From: an uncultured Dehalococcoidia bacterium
GTDB lineage: Bacteria > Chloroflexota > Dehalococcoidia > Lucifugimonadales > JAAXIE01
Direction: 5' to 3'
Length of the DNA stretch: 64,000 bases
Assembly: GCA_951813255.1 (NCBI GenBank)
Contig: OX638353.1
Location: 558,001 to 622,000, forward strand
In this document: piece after piece, positions 44,663 to 52,526 of the stretch
Position numbering within the stretch: the stretch's first letter is position 1
Layout: every line of letters begins with the position of its first letter
The notes under the pieces: generated by a model
Databases searched by the model: none
Told to the model about the DNA's origin: nothing
The model's input: the letters and a program-made list of their open reading frames with translations, nothing else
Made by a program: the position numbers and the translations under genes

Positions 44663-44894
44663 TGGTGCCTCCCTCTGTTTCTTGCGCGGTGTCATGGGCG
44701 CCTTCTTGAGTGCCTTCCTGGACCCGCATCAGACGGCCCGACATAACGGATGAAAGGTCGAGGTCGCGCAGTTGAGCGATCTCCTGGAGGTAGGACTCGA
44801 CCTCGGGGGCGACCAAGTCGAGTTCCTCATCGGAGAGGGGGACGCCGCCATATTCCTCGACGATGGCTTTGAGGGTGTCTTTGGAGACTGGCAA
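44655..44894 (-). CDS. Small GatC/AtzG-like partner of the amidase
   Basis: 79 residues. The N-terminal part, EEYGGVPLSDEELDLVAPEVESYLQEI, resembles GatC and AtzG-type small subunits that wrap around an amidase. The C-terminus is acidic and low-complexity. It starts with TTG at 44894 after GGAGG and overlaps the amidase start by 8 bases. The function as a stabilising subunit is inferred from fold likeness and gene overlap. Confidence 0.72.
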   Translation of the reverse strand: MPVSKDTLKAIVEEYGGVPLSDEELDLVAPEVESYLQEIAQLRDLDLSSVMSGRLMRVQEGTQEGAHDTAQETEGGTNG

Positions 44895-45085
44895 GTTGGA
44901 CCTCCCTTTGTCCTTAATGGGCTTTTGCCGGCATGAGCGTTGCCGGGATGGGATGGGTGTGTGGTCGTGTTAGGTGGCATTGTAGGGCATTCTCGTGCTG
45001 TGTGGGGGTGCTTGAGGGTGGGACCAAAGGCGAGACCATGGTCGCGCGTTGGTAGCTGGGGTTGCAAGGTTTTGCAGGGCTTGTA

Positions 45086-45212
45086 GCATTCCCGTGGCAT
45101 CCCGGTAGACAAACGGTGCAACTTCCGTGGCATTCCGAGTGCATTGCCGTGCAACTCCCATGGCATTCCGGTGGCACTCCCGGCGCATTCTCGTGGTACG
45201 GGAATGGCAACT
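45086..45212. repeat. Degenerate 11-bp minisatellite (GCATTCCCGTG-like)
   Basis: About ten imperfect units of GCATTCCcGTG run head to tail, with variants such as GCATTCCGGTG, GCAACTTCCGTG and GCATTCTCGTG. It lies in the 472-base gap upstream of the GatC-like gene (44895-45366). Apparent open frames across it (Cys/His/Gly-rich) are artefacts of the repeat. I see no gene in that gap. Confidence 0.65.
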
Positions 45213-45366
45213 GCGCAGCTAGGAGCCAGCTTTGAGGGAACGGTGGATGCTGGGGGAATTCTTATTTTGACTGCCAACTGCAAGCAAATAGCGGGCGCGG
45301 CCCTGCTTGATCCGGTGTGCGCCGGACTCACAGCAGGGATGGTGGGTGTGGAGATGTACGGCATGG

Positions 45367-45540
45367 CTATTTCTGCGCTTTCTCCTCGTTGCGGATGGCC
45401 TGAGTCATGACGAGACGCACGAACTCGGGGACACGGAGTTCGTGTTCAGTGGCGACGCGTTCCCACCGCTCGTATTCGGGAGGGGAGAGGGAGACGACGA
45501 CTCTGACGGTCTTGCGCAGGACGGGGGTGGTTTTGGGCAT
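45367..45540 (-). CDS. Ribbon-helix-helix-like small protein
   Basis: 57 residues: MPKTTPVLRKTVRVVVSLSPPEYERWERVA, followed by a helix ending EFVRLVMTQAIRNEEKAQK. One short strand (RVVVSLS) followed by two helices is the pattern of CopG/Arc DNA-binding proteins, often antitoxins. I start at the ATG at 45540 with AAAGGAG about 10 bases upstream; the upstream extension is Pro/Thr-rich and implausible. No toxin gene is next to it, so it may be an orphan regulator. Confidence 0.65.
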   Translation of the reverse strand: MPKTTPVLRKTVRVVVSLSPPEYERWERVATEHELRVPEFVRLVMTQAIRNEEKAQK

Positions 45541-45719
45541 TGGGGTTGGCTCCTTTGTTTTGGGGCGCGTCAGGTTCGGCTTGGGTGGCGGGGCGACGGT
45601 GCTCCTTGGTTGTTGTGTCTGGGGGTAGTATAGAACGGGTGTGCGGGGGCTTGTAAAGGGGGGAAATGTCATGGTGGGGGCCAAGCCAATGGTGGCGTGA
45701 CGTCACAGCTTGACGATTT

Positions 45720-46148
45720 GTGAAACGGCTAAAGATAATGGTAGCTGTGACCCCACCAACCCCGTTCTACCTAATTGTCGGGGCTGCCCTTTGTGTGGCG
45801 GCGGTGACACTTGCATCGCTGCATATAGCCGTGGGATACCGATGGGTTGCCGGGGTAGTCCAATTTGGACAGAATGCGGGGGGCGTCCTGTTCACGGGGA
45901 TAACCGTGTTATACATCGCATGGGAAGGGAGTGCCATGCTGGCAGAGAGATACAGGAGAGAGCAATATGAGAAGGGGCGTTCGGAAGGGCGCTCAGAGGG
46001 GCGTTCGGAAGGGCGCTCAGAGGGGCGTTCGGAGGGGCGTTCGGAGGCTATAGAAGAGGCCATAGAAGCTGACCGGCAGCGCAGGCCAGGCGAAACTCTG
46101 GAGCAAGCCTTGGAGCGGCTCGGAGCTGAGAAGTCGCAGCGGGGGTGA
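45720..46148 (+). CDS. Small membrane protein with RSEG repeats
   Basis: 142 residues. Two predicted membrane helices (about 16-40 and 50-70; FYLIVGAALCVAAVTLASLH and GGVLFTGITVLYIAWEGSAM) are followed by a cytoplasmic tail with six copies of the tetrapeptide GRSE and a helix EAIEADRQRRPGETLEQALERLG. I do not recognise a function. The start is uncertain: GTG 45720 gives a basic MKRLK end; ATG 45738 and GTG 45747 are also possible, and no Shine-Dalgarno is visible. A TTGACG...GATAAT pair with an 18-base spacer (45710-45739) would place transcription at about the GTG at 45747, that is, a leaderless message. A clear terminator follows. Confidence 0.65.
   Translation: MKRLKIMVAVTPPTPFYLIVGAALCVAAVTLASLHIAVGYRWVAGVVQFGQNAGGVLFTGITVLYIAWEGSAMLAERYRREQYEKGRSEGRSEGRSEGRSEGRSEGRSEAIEEAIEADRQRRPGETLEQALERLGAEKSQRG
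45974..46046. repeat. 12-bp tandem repeats encoding GRSE units
   Basis: Six units of GGGCGTTCGGAA / GGGCGCTCAGAG type sit in the 3' half of the small membrane-protein gene. They keep the frame, so changes in copy number would alter only the length of the tail. Confidence 0.75.
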
Positions 46149-46181
46149 ACAATCCGCATACTCTGTCCGCATACTCCGTTG

Positions 46182-46218
46182 AAGGCCTTGGCTATGTCGC
46201 CAAGGCCTTTGCGTTTTT
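46182..46218 (+). terminator. Intrinsic terminator after the RSEG membrane-protein gene
   Basis: AAGGCCTTGGC and GCCAAGGCCTT form a perfect 11-bp stem around TATGTC, followed by TGCGTTTTT. It isolates the membrane-protein gene from the methyltransferase gene downstream. Confidence 0.85.
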
Positions 46219-46254
46219 CTTGGCAGGGCTCCAGGGGCAGCCTGACATCCAAGT

Positions 46255-46260
46255 TATAAT
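46255..46260 (+). promoter_or_regulatory. -10 box placing the methyltransferase message as leaderless
   Basis: A perfect TATAAT ends 8 bases before the ATG at 46269, so transcription should begin at or within two bases of the start codon. There is no Shine-Dalgarno site and no clear -35. Confidence 0.5.
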
Positions 46261-46268
46261 GCGGGGCC

Positions 46269-47909
46269 ATGACGACTGAGCGAGATTTCAGGAACACGCT
46301 GTATTACGGGGACAATTTGGCGGTGTTGCGGGAGCATGTGGCGGATGAGTCGGTGGACTTGGTGTATCTGGACCCGCCGTTCAACTCGAATGCGAGCTAC
46401 AACGTGCTGTTCAAGGAACGAACGGGGGAGGAGTCGCCGGCGCAGATCAAGGCGTTCACGGACACATGGGAGTGGACGCAGGAGACGGAGCGGACGTACG
46501 AGCAGGACATCATTGTGAACGCGGCGGTGCCGATGGCGGTGAAGGAGATGGTTTCCGCGTTCCGGCAGTTCATCGGCAGCAACGCGATGATGGCGTATCT
46601 GGTGATGATGGCACCGCGGCTGGTGGAGTTGCACCGGGTGCTGAAGCCGACGGGGTCGATTTACCTGCACTGCGATCCGACGGCTAGCCACTATTTGAAG
46701 ATTCTGATGGATACGGTGTTTGGGAAGGAGAATTTCCGCAGTGAAATCACTTGGAGGAGAACTACGAGCCACAACGACGCGGTTCGGAACTACGGAGCGC
46801 TAGGCGACATTCTTCTCTTCTACAGCAAGAGCGATGGGTTCCTATTCAGCCCCCAGTACACATCCTATTCCCAAGAGCACATAGACAAGACTTACAAGTA
46901 TGTTGACGAAAATGGAAGGCGCTACGGCACGGACAACCTGAGAAGTCCCGGCCCACGACCCAATTTGACCTACGAGTACAAGGGCTACAAACCCCACGCC
47001 AACGGCTGGACCGTTTCCCGGGAGAGAATGGAGCAGCTTGACGCAGAAGGACGTCTTCACTTCCCGAAGAACAAGCAGGGACGTATTCGACGTAAGATAT
47101 ATCTAGACGAAATGCCGGGCGTTCCAGTAGGGAATCTCTGGGACGATATCAAGCCTGTGTCCTCACATGCGAAGGAACGACTTGGTTATCCCACCCAAAA
47201 GCCAGAGGTCTTGCTGGAACGCATCATTCAGGCGTCTTCGCGCGAGGGAGATATGGTGCTCGACCCCTTCTGCGGATGTGGGACGGCGGTGGCGGCTGCG
47301 GAGAAGCTGAAGCGACGGTGGATTGGGATCGACCTGACGCACCTTGCGGTGGCGTTGATGAAGAACCGGCTGAAGACGACGTTCAACATTGATGCGGGGA
47401 AGGACTACCTGGTGGTGGGTGAGCCTGAGGATGCGGGGAGCGCGCGGGCGCTGTGGGAGCAGGACCCGTTCCAGTTCCAGTACTGGGCGATGTCGCTGCT
47501 GGAGGCGCAACCGCAGGCGGACCAGAAGCGGGGTGCGGACAGGGGGATTGACGGGCTGCTGTATTTCATTGACGGGCAGAAGCGGACGCCGCAGAAGGTG
47601 GTGGTTCAGGTGAAGGGTGGGCATGTGTCGTCGCCGCAGATGCGGGATTTGAAGGGGACGGTGGAGCGGGAGAAGGCGGCGATGGGGCTGTTCATCACGT
47701 TGGAGGAGCCGACGGGGCCGATGCGGACGGAGGCGGTGAGCGCGGGGTATTACCACTCGGATATCTGGCAGCGGGATTATCCAAAGATACAGGTGCGGAC
47801 GGTGTCGGAGTTGCTGTCGGGGGAGGGGTTCGATTTGCCGGCACGGCTGCCGTCGTTTGAGGCGGCGCAGCGGCATCGGGAGGAGGGGGAGCAGGGGCGG
47901 TTGGGGTAG
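46269..47909 (+). CDS. DNA methyltransferase fused to an Mrr-like nuclease domain
   Basis: 546 residues. Residues 1 to about 370 form a beta-class adenine/cytosine-N4 methyltransferase: catalytic LDPPFN at 34-39, and the AdoMet site VLDPFCGCGTAVAAAEKL near 330, in the IV-then-I order. The insert between them (LGDILLFYSKSDGF to KIYLDEMPGVPVG) is the target-recognition region. From about 400 follows a second domain with GADRGIDGLLYFIDG (Asp near 425) and VVVQVKGG (near 446), the D-x(n)-(E/Q)xK pattern of Mrr/PD-(D/E)xK restriction nucleases. This combines modification and cleavage in one polypeptide without a separate res gene. The N-terminus lacks a ribosome site; see the promoter entry. A type IIG-like or type III-derived enzyme are the alternatives. 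Confidence 0.85.
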   Translation: MTTERDFRNTLYYGDNLAVLREHVADESVDLVYLDPPFNSNASYNVLFKERTGEESPAQIKAFTDTWEWTQETERTYEQDIIVNAAVPMAVKEMVSAFRQFIGSNAMMAYLVMMAPRLVELHRVLKPTGSIYLHCDPTASHYLKILMDTVFGKENFRSEITWRRTTSHNDAVRNYGALGDILLFYSKSDGFLFSPQYTSYSQEHIDKTYKYVDENGRRYGTDNLRSPGPRPNLTYEYKGYKPHANGWTVSRERMEQLDAEGRLHFPKNKQGRIRRKIYLDEMPGVPVGNLWDDIKPVSSHAKERLGYPTQKPEVLLERIIQASSREGDMVLDPFCGCGTAVAAAEKLKRRWIGIDLTHLAVALMKNRLKTTFNIDAGKDYLVVGEPEDAGSARALWEQDPFQFQYWAMSLLEAQPQADQKRGADRGIDGLLYFIDGQKRTPQKVVVQVKGGHVSSPQMRDLKGTVEREKAAMGLFITLEEPTGPMRTEAVSAGYYHSDIWQRDYPKIQVRTVSELLSGEGFDLPARLPSFEAAQRHREEGEQGRLG

Positions 47910-47930
47910 GGGGTGTTGGGTTAGCGGGGG

Positions 47931-48010
47931 TCCTTCGACTTCGCGAGGGGGTTGTACATCCGACCATCTAGGTCAGATGTACAACCCCCTCGCTTCGCTC
48001 AGGACGAACG
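47931..48010. repeat. Palindrome nested in a short interspersed repeat, copy 2
   Basis: A 49-base palindrome (47944-47992) is flanked by CTTCG on both sides (47939-47943 and 47993-47997), within the same TCCTTCGACTTCG ... CTTCGCTCAGGACGAACGG frame as copy 1. The stem (18 pairs, one mismatch, 4 pairs, loop ATCTA) differs from copy 1 at several places where both partners have changed. It starts 34 bases after the methyltransferase stop and could also end its transcript. Confidence 0.75.
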
Positions 48011-48038
48011 GGGGGTGGGGGGTGCTGGGGGGAGGGGG

Positions 48039-48560
48039 TGTTGTCACTGGACATGTCTTCTGGGTTCCGGCCTGCGCCGGAATGACGAGTGGTGGTTGGG
48101 GCTTCGGGCGAGTGGACTTGCCATCGAGTTCAGGCCGTGGGTTCCCGCCTTCGCGGGAATGACGGGTGGGGGTGTTGGGAAGAAGGGGGTGTTGTCACTG
48201 GACGTGTCTTCTGGGTTCCGGCCTGCGCCGGAATGACGAGTGGTGGTTGGGGCTTCGGGCGAGTGACTTGCCATTGAGTTCAGGCCGTGGGTTCCCGCCT
48301 TCGCGGGAATGACGGGTGGGGGTGTTGGTTGGTATGGGATGGTGGTTTGTGATGGGGGTCTGGGCCGTGGGGTCCCGCCTTCGTGGGAATGACGGTGGGG
48401 GTGTTGGTTGGTATGGGATGGTGGTTTGTGATGGGGGTGTGGGCCGTGGGTTCCCGCCTTCGCGGGAATGCACGGGGGTGGGGTGCTGTTGTGAACGCGA
48501 CTTGCACGCCAGTCCGGGTTACGTGGGTTCCTGCCTTCGCAGGAACGACGGAGAGGGGGC
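48039..48560. repeat. Tandem array of REP-like GC palindromes
   Basis: Short palindromes of the type TTCCGGCCTGCGCCGGAA and TTCCCGCCTTCGCGGGAA, each followed by TGACG, are arrayed in two tandem families: a 151-bp unit repeated twice (starting 48039 and 48190) and a 79-bp unit repeated twice (landmarks at 48331 and 48410). A diverged copy lies near 48527. A single related palindrome lies near 25160. Together with the nested palindrome this fills the 781-base gap from 47910 to 48690; open frames across it are artefacts. Confidence 0.8.
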
Positions 48561-48690
48561 GGGAATGACGGGTGGGGTTCGCTGGGGGGTGTGCTTGACC
48601 CTAATTGGGGTGTGGCATAAGCTGAGGCGCACCAACCAAGCGTTCACGGACGAACGTATAGGACTTGAATCGTAGGCCAAGGAGGCGCGT

Positions 48691-49941
48691 GTGGCCACTG
48701 ATGTTAGGGGTCTTGCGAATTATGAAGAGGGGCTTCTGAGCCGGCGCATTTTCAGTGAGCAGGAGATTTACCAGCAGGAGCTGGAGAATATCTTCGCGAA
48801 GACCTGGCTCTTCCTGTGCCATGACAGCCAGATACCTAACCCGGGCGACTTCTTCACGACGTACATGGGTGAGGACCCGGTGCTGGTGACGCGGGACGCA
48901 GAGGGACGGGTTGGGGCCTTCCTCAATGTTTGTCGTCATCGGGGCAACCGGGTGTGCAGGGCTGATTCGGGGAACGCATCGGCGTTCGTGTGCGCCTACC
49001 ATGGGTGGACCTATGGGAGCGACGGGAAGCTGATTGCCGTGCCGAGTCTGAAGGAGGCCTACTACAACGAGCTGGATACCGACAAGTGGGGGCTGATGCC
49101 GGTGGCAAAGATCGGCAACTACAAGGGGTTTCACTTTGCCACCTTCGACCCGAATGCCGAGTCGCTGCTTGATTTTCTGGGTGAGATGACTTGGTACATG
49201 GACTGCTTCTTCGACCGGCGTGAGGGTGGAGTGGAGGCCATTGGAGGCCTGTACAAGTGGGTGGTGCCGTCCAACTGGAAATTCGGGTCGGAGAACTTCG
49301 GCTCGGACCCGTACCATGTGCCGTGGAGCCATGCCTCGGCGGTGCAGACAGGTTATGCGAGCACGGCCAGCATCCGGGGGATTCCCCAAGGGCAGGTCGT
49401 GTCGCCCTGCAACGGCCATGCGGTGTTGGCCATCGGTCCCAAGGAGCCGTCGGACCCGCCGATTCCCGAGCTGACCCAGTATGAGGAGCAGATTGCGCCG
49501 GAGGTACGGCGACGCTTGGGGCCGCGGTCGGAGTTGCTGAACCCCATGGTGGCCACGGTGTTCCCGAACTTCTCGATAACCCGGGCAACTGCGAGGACGT
49601 TCCGGGTATGGCAGCCGAAAGGCCCGGACAAGATGGAGATCTGGGCTTGGATTTATGTGGACAGGGATGCGCCGTCGGAGGTCAAGGAGGCCCTGCGGTT
49701 GGCGGGGATACGCTCTTTCAGTCCTGCTGGAACCTTTGAGCAGGATGACATGGACAACTGGCAGGAGTGTTCCATGACGAGTCGTGGCGTGGTGGCCAAG
49801 CGATACCCGCAGAACATTCAGATGGGGATAGGCCGGGAGGGCTTTGACGAGGACCTGATGGGTGTGGCTGGGAAGTACCGGTACAGTGATAGTAATTTGC
49901 GGGAGTTTTATAAGTATTGGACGAAGTTGATGATGGGGTAG
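48691..49941 (+). CDS. Rieske ring-hydroxylating oxygenase, alpha subunit
   Basis: 416 residues, in the aromatic-ring-hydroxylating dioxygenase alpha group (BenA/NahAc-like layout). The Rieske centre is CRHRGNRVC near residue 80 and CAYHGWTYG near 100. The mononuclear iron site is ENFGSDPYHVPWSH (Asp, His, His). The start is GTG at 48691 with AAGGAGG five bases upstream. No beta subunit, ferredoxin or reductase gene is adjacent. It is more like a classical dioxygenase alpha subunit than the Rieske protein at 19680-21011, which is closer to the phthalate-dioxygenase type. Substrate unknown. Confidence 0.92.
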   Translation: MATDVRGLANYEEGLLSRRIFSEQEIYQQELENIFAKTWLFLCHDSQIPNPGDFFTTYMGEDPVLVTRDAEGRVGAFLNVCRHRGNRVCRADSGNASAFVCAYHGWTYGSDGKLIAVPSLKEAYYNELDTDKWGLMPVAKIGNYKGFHFATFDPNAESLLDFLGEMTWYMDCFFDRREGGVEAIGGLYKWVVPSNWKFGSENFGSDPYHVPWSHASAVQTGYASTASIRGIPQGQVVSPCNGHAVLAIGPKEPSDPPIPELTQYEEQIAPEVRRRLGPRSELLNPMVATVFPNFSITRATARTFRVWQPKGPDKMEIWAWIYVDRDAPSEVKEALRLAGIRSFSPAGTFEQDDMDNWQECSMTSRGVVAKRYPQNIQMGIGREGFDEDLMGVAGKYRYSDSNLREFYKYWTKLMMG

Positions 49942-49957
49942 TGGGGCTGGCGGAGCC

Positions 49958-50362
49958 TCATTGGGCATGTTCGACCAAGGTAGCCCCTTCCATACGGGCG
50001 AACCTGCGGTCAAATGTGTAGAGAGGTGCAGCTTCGGAGCGTTTGGCTGCAGAGAAGACCATGAGGTCTGAAAAGCCGACGGGTGCATGGTCGTAGAGGT
50101 AGGCGGCGGCGGCCACTTCGTCGGAGTTCTCGACGACAAGGGTGTCGGAGGCTGTGAGACCTATCAGGGCCTCAGCGACTTGGGCACGGCTGAAGCGGTA
50201 ACTGCGTTCGAGTACCCATGCAATTTCCAGCACGACCTCGCGGCAGATGAAGCCGGGGTTGCCGGGAGTTAACTCCTGAAGCAGTAGCCGGGCTGCTTCC
50301 GCTTGGTGAGGATCATCTTTCACGAGATAGCATACGATCACGTTGGTGTCGAACGCTATCAT
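49958..50362 (-). CDS. vapC: PIN-domain toxin VapC
   Basis: 134-residue PIN ribonuclease. Conserved acids: Asp 5 in MIAFDTNVIV, Glu in CREVVLEIAWVLE, Asp in VGFSDLMVFSAA and Asp in LYTFDRRFAR. It starts inside the last codons of the antitoxin gene (4-base overlap), the usual vapBC coupling. Normal length and complete acidic set suggest an active toxin. Confidence 0.9.
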   Translation of the reverse strand: MIAFDTNVIVCYLVKDDPHQAEAARLLLQELTPGNPGFICREVVLEIAWVLERSYRFSRAQVAEALIGLTASDTLVVENSDEVAAAAYLYDHAPVGFSDLMVFSAAKRSEAAPLYTFDRRFARMEGATLVEHAQ

Positions 50363-50592
50363 TTCCCAGCTGCCCCCTCTGCGATGGCACGATCCATGTC
50401 TTCCAAACTTATGGGTGGGCCGTCGTACTTCAAGCTGCCGAACAGGCGACTGGTGGGGCGCACCGGGAGTATCAGTACACCTTCATCGAGGACCACGTAG
50501 CGGACTTTATCGCCGGTCTTCACCGCCAGAGAGTCTCTGATGGCCTTGGGCAAAGTCGTCTGCCCCTTCGCGGTTATTGTCGATTCGATCAT
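50359..50592 (-). CDS. vapB: AbrB-type antitoxin VapB
   Basis: 77 residues with a swapped-hairpin AbrB/SpoVT DNA-binding domain: STITAKGQTTLPKAIRDSL, then GDKVRYVVLDEGVLILPVRP, followed by a toxin-binding tail rich in acidic residues. I start at the ATG at 50592 with GAGGAG 8 bases upstream; three codons further up a GTG also opens the frame. It is coupled to the toxin gene by an ATGA overlap and probably represses its own promoter. Confidence 0.9.
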   Translation of the reverse strand: MIESTITAKGQTTLPKAIRDSLAVKTGDKVRYVVLDEGVLILPVRPTSRLFGSLKYDGPPISLEDMDRAIAEGAAGK

Positions 50593-50682
50593 AGGGACCA
50601 CTCCTCAGGTCACAATGCAGTGCCTTACATTTATCAGTCTAGCAATGCGGGTGGTCGTAGCGCAAGGAAGAGGCGCTCACAA

Positions 50683-51693
50683 TTACAGGTTGGCGATTAC
50701 CTCGCGACCGAAGTCCTGGAGCCATTCCAGCTTGGCGTCGAAGTCGGTGGGGAGGTTGTAGAACTGGCAGGTGACGTGGGTGAGGCCGACGGTGTCGCCG
50801 CAGTTGTGAAGGCCGTCGAGGATGTGGGAGTAGTTGCCCATGATGGCCCACTCGGCTACGTCCTCGCCGCGTAGCTCCAAGGCTAGGGGGACCATGGTGA
50901 CTTCCTGCATGGCGCCGCCTTGGTAGCGGGGGAAGGTGAGGCGGCCGCCGGTCACTGCTTTTTCGTAGGCGTCGGCGGGGTCGTTGCCGATCAGCGTGGG
51001 GCGCCATGCTCCGATGCGCGTGGGTGGATTGTCGTGGGTGTCGTTCCACGATGTGCGGAAGGTGGCGACCAGATCCGATAGATCATCGAACCTGACCTGA
51101 GGGCCGGCGACCATGCCTTCGAGGGTACGGCCTGCGCGGGCGGCGGCGCCGTGGCTGTGGGCCGAGCCCCAGAGGGGTGGGTGGGGCGACTGGACGAGGG
51201 GCAGGGTGAGATGGGTGCCCGAGACGCTGTAGTAGCGGCCCTTGTGTTCGACGGGTTCGTTGGTCCAGAACTTGCGCAGGACATCGACTGATTCTTCGAA
51301 GCGGCCTGCGCGCTCTGAGCGGGCAATGCCTGAGGGTTCCAGTTCCATGGGGTGGTAGCCAAGGCCGATGCCGAGGTCGAGGCGTCCTTCGGTGATCTGG
51401 TCGAGGGAGGCGACGTTGTAGGCGACGTCCATGGGATTGAGGAGGGGGAGGAGCATGACTTGGACGGCGAGGCGCAGGTTGCCGGAGACGGGGGCGAGGC
51501 GGGCGATGAGAGGTGTGGGCTGCATCCCCCCAGCGAGGGAGGCTTGGTAGGCGTGGCTGAAGACAGCGAAGGTGAACCCGGCCTGCTCCATGGTGTGGAA
51601 GAGGCGCTCGGCTTGGTCGACCCACTGGTTGAAGGGGCGGGAGTGGCTGGGTGGGCCACCCATGAGGGACATGAAGACTGCGCCTAGTTCCAT
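50683..51693 (-). CDS. LLM-class flavin-dependent oxidoreductase
   Basis: 336-residue luciferase-like enzyme. Seen: FTFAVFSHAYQASLAGGMQPTPLIARL, LRLAVQVMLLPLLNPMDVAYNVASLDQITEGR, LDLGIGLGYHPMELEPSG and THLTLPLVQSPHPPLWGSAHS. AAGGAGG precedes the ATG at 51693. It lies between two toxin-antitoxin pairs and on the same strand as the dioxygenase/hydroxylase run upstream, so it may be the far end of that catabolic region. Cofactor (FMN or F420) not decidable by eye. Confidence 0.88.
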   Translation of the reverse strand: MELGAVFMSLMGGPPSHSRPFNQWVDQAERLFHTMEQAGFTFAVFSHAYQASLAGGMQPTPLIARLAPVSGNLRLAVQVMLLPLLNPMDVAYNVASLDQITEGRLDLGIGLGYHPMELEPSGIARSERAGRFEESVDVLRKFWTNEPVEHKGRYYSVSGTHLTLPLVQSPHPPLWGSAHSHGAAARAGRTLEGMVAGPQVRFDDLSDLVATFRTSWNDTHDNPPTRIGAWRPTLIGNDPADAYEKAVTGGRLTFPRYQGGAMQEVTMVPLALELRGEDVAEWAIMGNYSHILDGLHNCGDTVGLTHVTCQFYNLPTDFDAKLEWLQDFGREVIANL

Positions 51694-51733
51694 GGTTCCT
51701 CCTTGGTGGGGCGGGTTGGAGAGAGCTTAGTTA

Positions 51734-52177
51734 CTACGGCTCGCTGTTCGGGACGTCAGGGGTTTCGCTCAGCGCGAACGGATTCTGCACGCGGATGCCG
51801 TCGTAGTTTTGGGTGTGGCTGAGGTCTTCGGAGTAGACGACGTCGCAGTCGGTTAGTTGGGCTGCTGCTAGGATGGCGGCGTCCCAGTAGGAGACTCCGA
51901 ACCGCTCTCGTATGGTGAGGGCCCTGAGGACCAAGTCGACGGTGATTTCCTCTATGTGGAATCGTTGTAGAGGACGGATGTAGTCCACAGCCTGAATGTG
52001 GCTCAACGCTCCGAGGCGGGATGGCCGGGTAGCCTGAGTGTAGAACTCTTGAAGAACTTGCGCGGACAGGGCGATATCGGACCTTGTAAGAATAGATTCA
52101 GCTATATGTTTCTTCTCGGCCTCTTCCGGTACTGTGCTCACCGCGTAAAGCAAGACGTTGGTATCAACGAAATGCAT
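51734..52177 (-). CDS. PIN-domain toxin (VapC-like)
   Basis: 147 residues from the ATG at 52177 (the open frame extends to 52261 inside the antitoxin gene). Acidic set: Asp 5 in MHFVDTNVLLYAVS, Glu in QVLQEFYTQATRP, Asp in VSYWDAAILAAAQL and Asp in VVYSEDLSH. The gene overlaps the upstream antitoxin by 14 bases. Complete active site; likely an active ribonuclease. Confidence 0.88.
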   Translation of the reverse strand: MHFVDTNVLLYAVSTVPEEAEKKHIAESILTRSDIALSAQVLQEFYTQATRPSRLGALSHIQAVDYIRPLQRFHIEEITVDLVLRALTIRERFGVSYWDAAILAAAQLTDCDVVYSEDLSHTQNYDGIRVQNPFALSETPDVPNSEP

Positions 52178-52460
52178 CGCGGTTATACAACTCGTCGCGG
52201 GGCAGCCTATCGGCGGCACTGAAGCGGACCCCGCTGGCCTGGATCTTGGCGACCACCTCATCCTGGAGGCGGCGCAGGCGTTCGAACTCCTCCGTGGAAA
52301 CCGGACTGGCGATGGGGTTTTCCATTTGCGTGCCCTTGGCTAGTTGGCGGAGGGAGTTGCAGACCAACTCGCTTATTGCCAGGCCTTTGCGGGAGGCCTC
52401 TTGCTGCAGTGCTTGGTATGTTTTTTCATCGACGGATACGGTGATGTTCTTCATGTCCAT
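52164..52460 (-). CDS. Ribbon-helix-helix-type antitoxin
   Basis: 98 residues: MKNITVSVDEKTYQALQQEASRKGLAIS is a strand plus two-helix CopG-like DNA-binding region, followed by a helical, charged toxin-binding part (EEFERLRRLQDEVVAKIQ). ATG at 52460 or 52454. It precedes and overlaps the PIN toxin gene, so the pair is a type II toxin-antitoxin unit of a different antitoxin class from the neighbouring vapBC. Confidence 0.8.
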   Translation of the reverse strand: MDMKNITVSVDEKTYQALQQEASRKGLAISELVCNSLRQLAKGTQMENPIASPVSTEEFERLRRLQDEVVAKIQASGVRFSAADRLPRDELYNRDAFR

Positions 52461-52526
52461 GGCTTCATGACTTTAGTGAAAGTCCATTATGGGGATTGGC
52501 CGGAGGGGTAGCAATACCGTGCATTC

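Noticed and set aside
44729..45364. Cys/His/Gly-rich reading frames resembling repeat peptides
   Set aside because: They arise from translating the 11-bp minisatellite in several frames; no ribosome site or conserved start.
48039..48560. Possible CRISPR array (regular short palindromic repeats)
   Set aside because: Spacers are not unique and not of constant length; the units are REP-type palindromes in 151- and 79-bp tandem blocks, and no cas gene is present.
47695..48675. Several reading frames in the REP region with SFRRRPEPR-type repeats
   Set aside because: Translations of GGAATGACG-type REP palindromes, a well-known annotation artefact.
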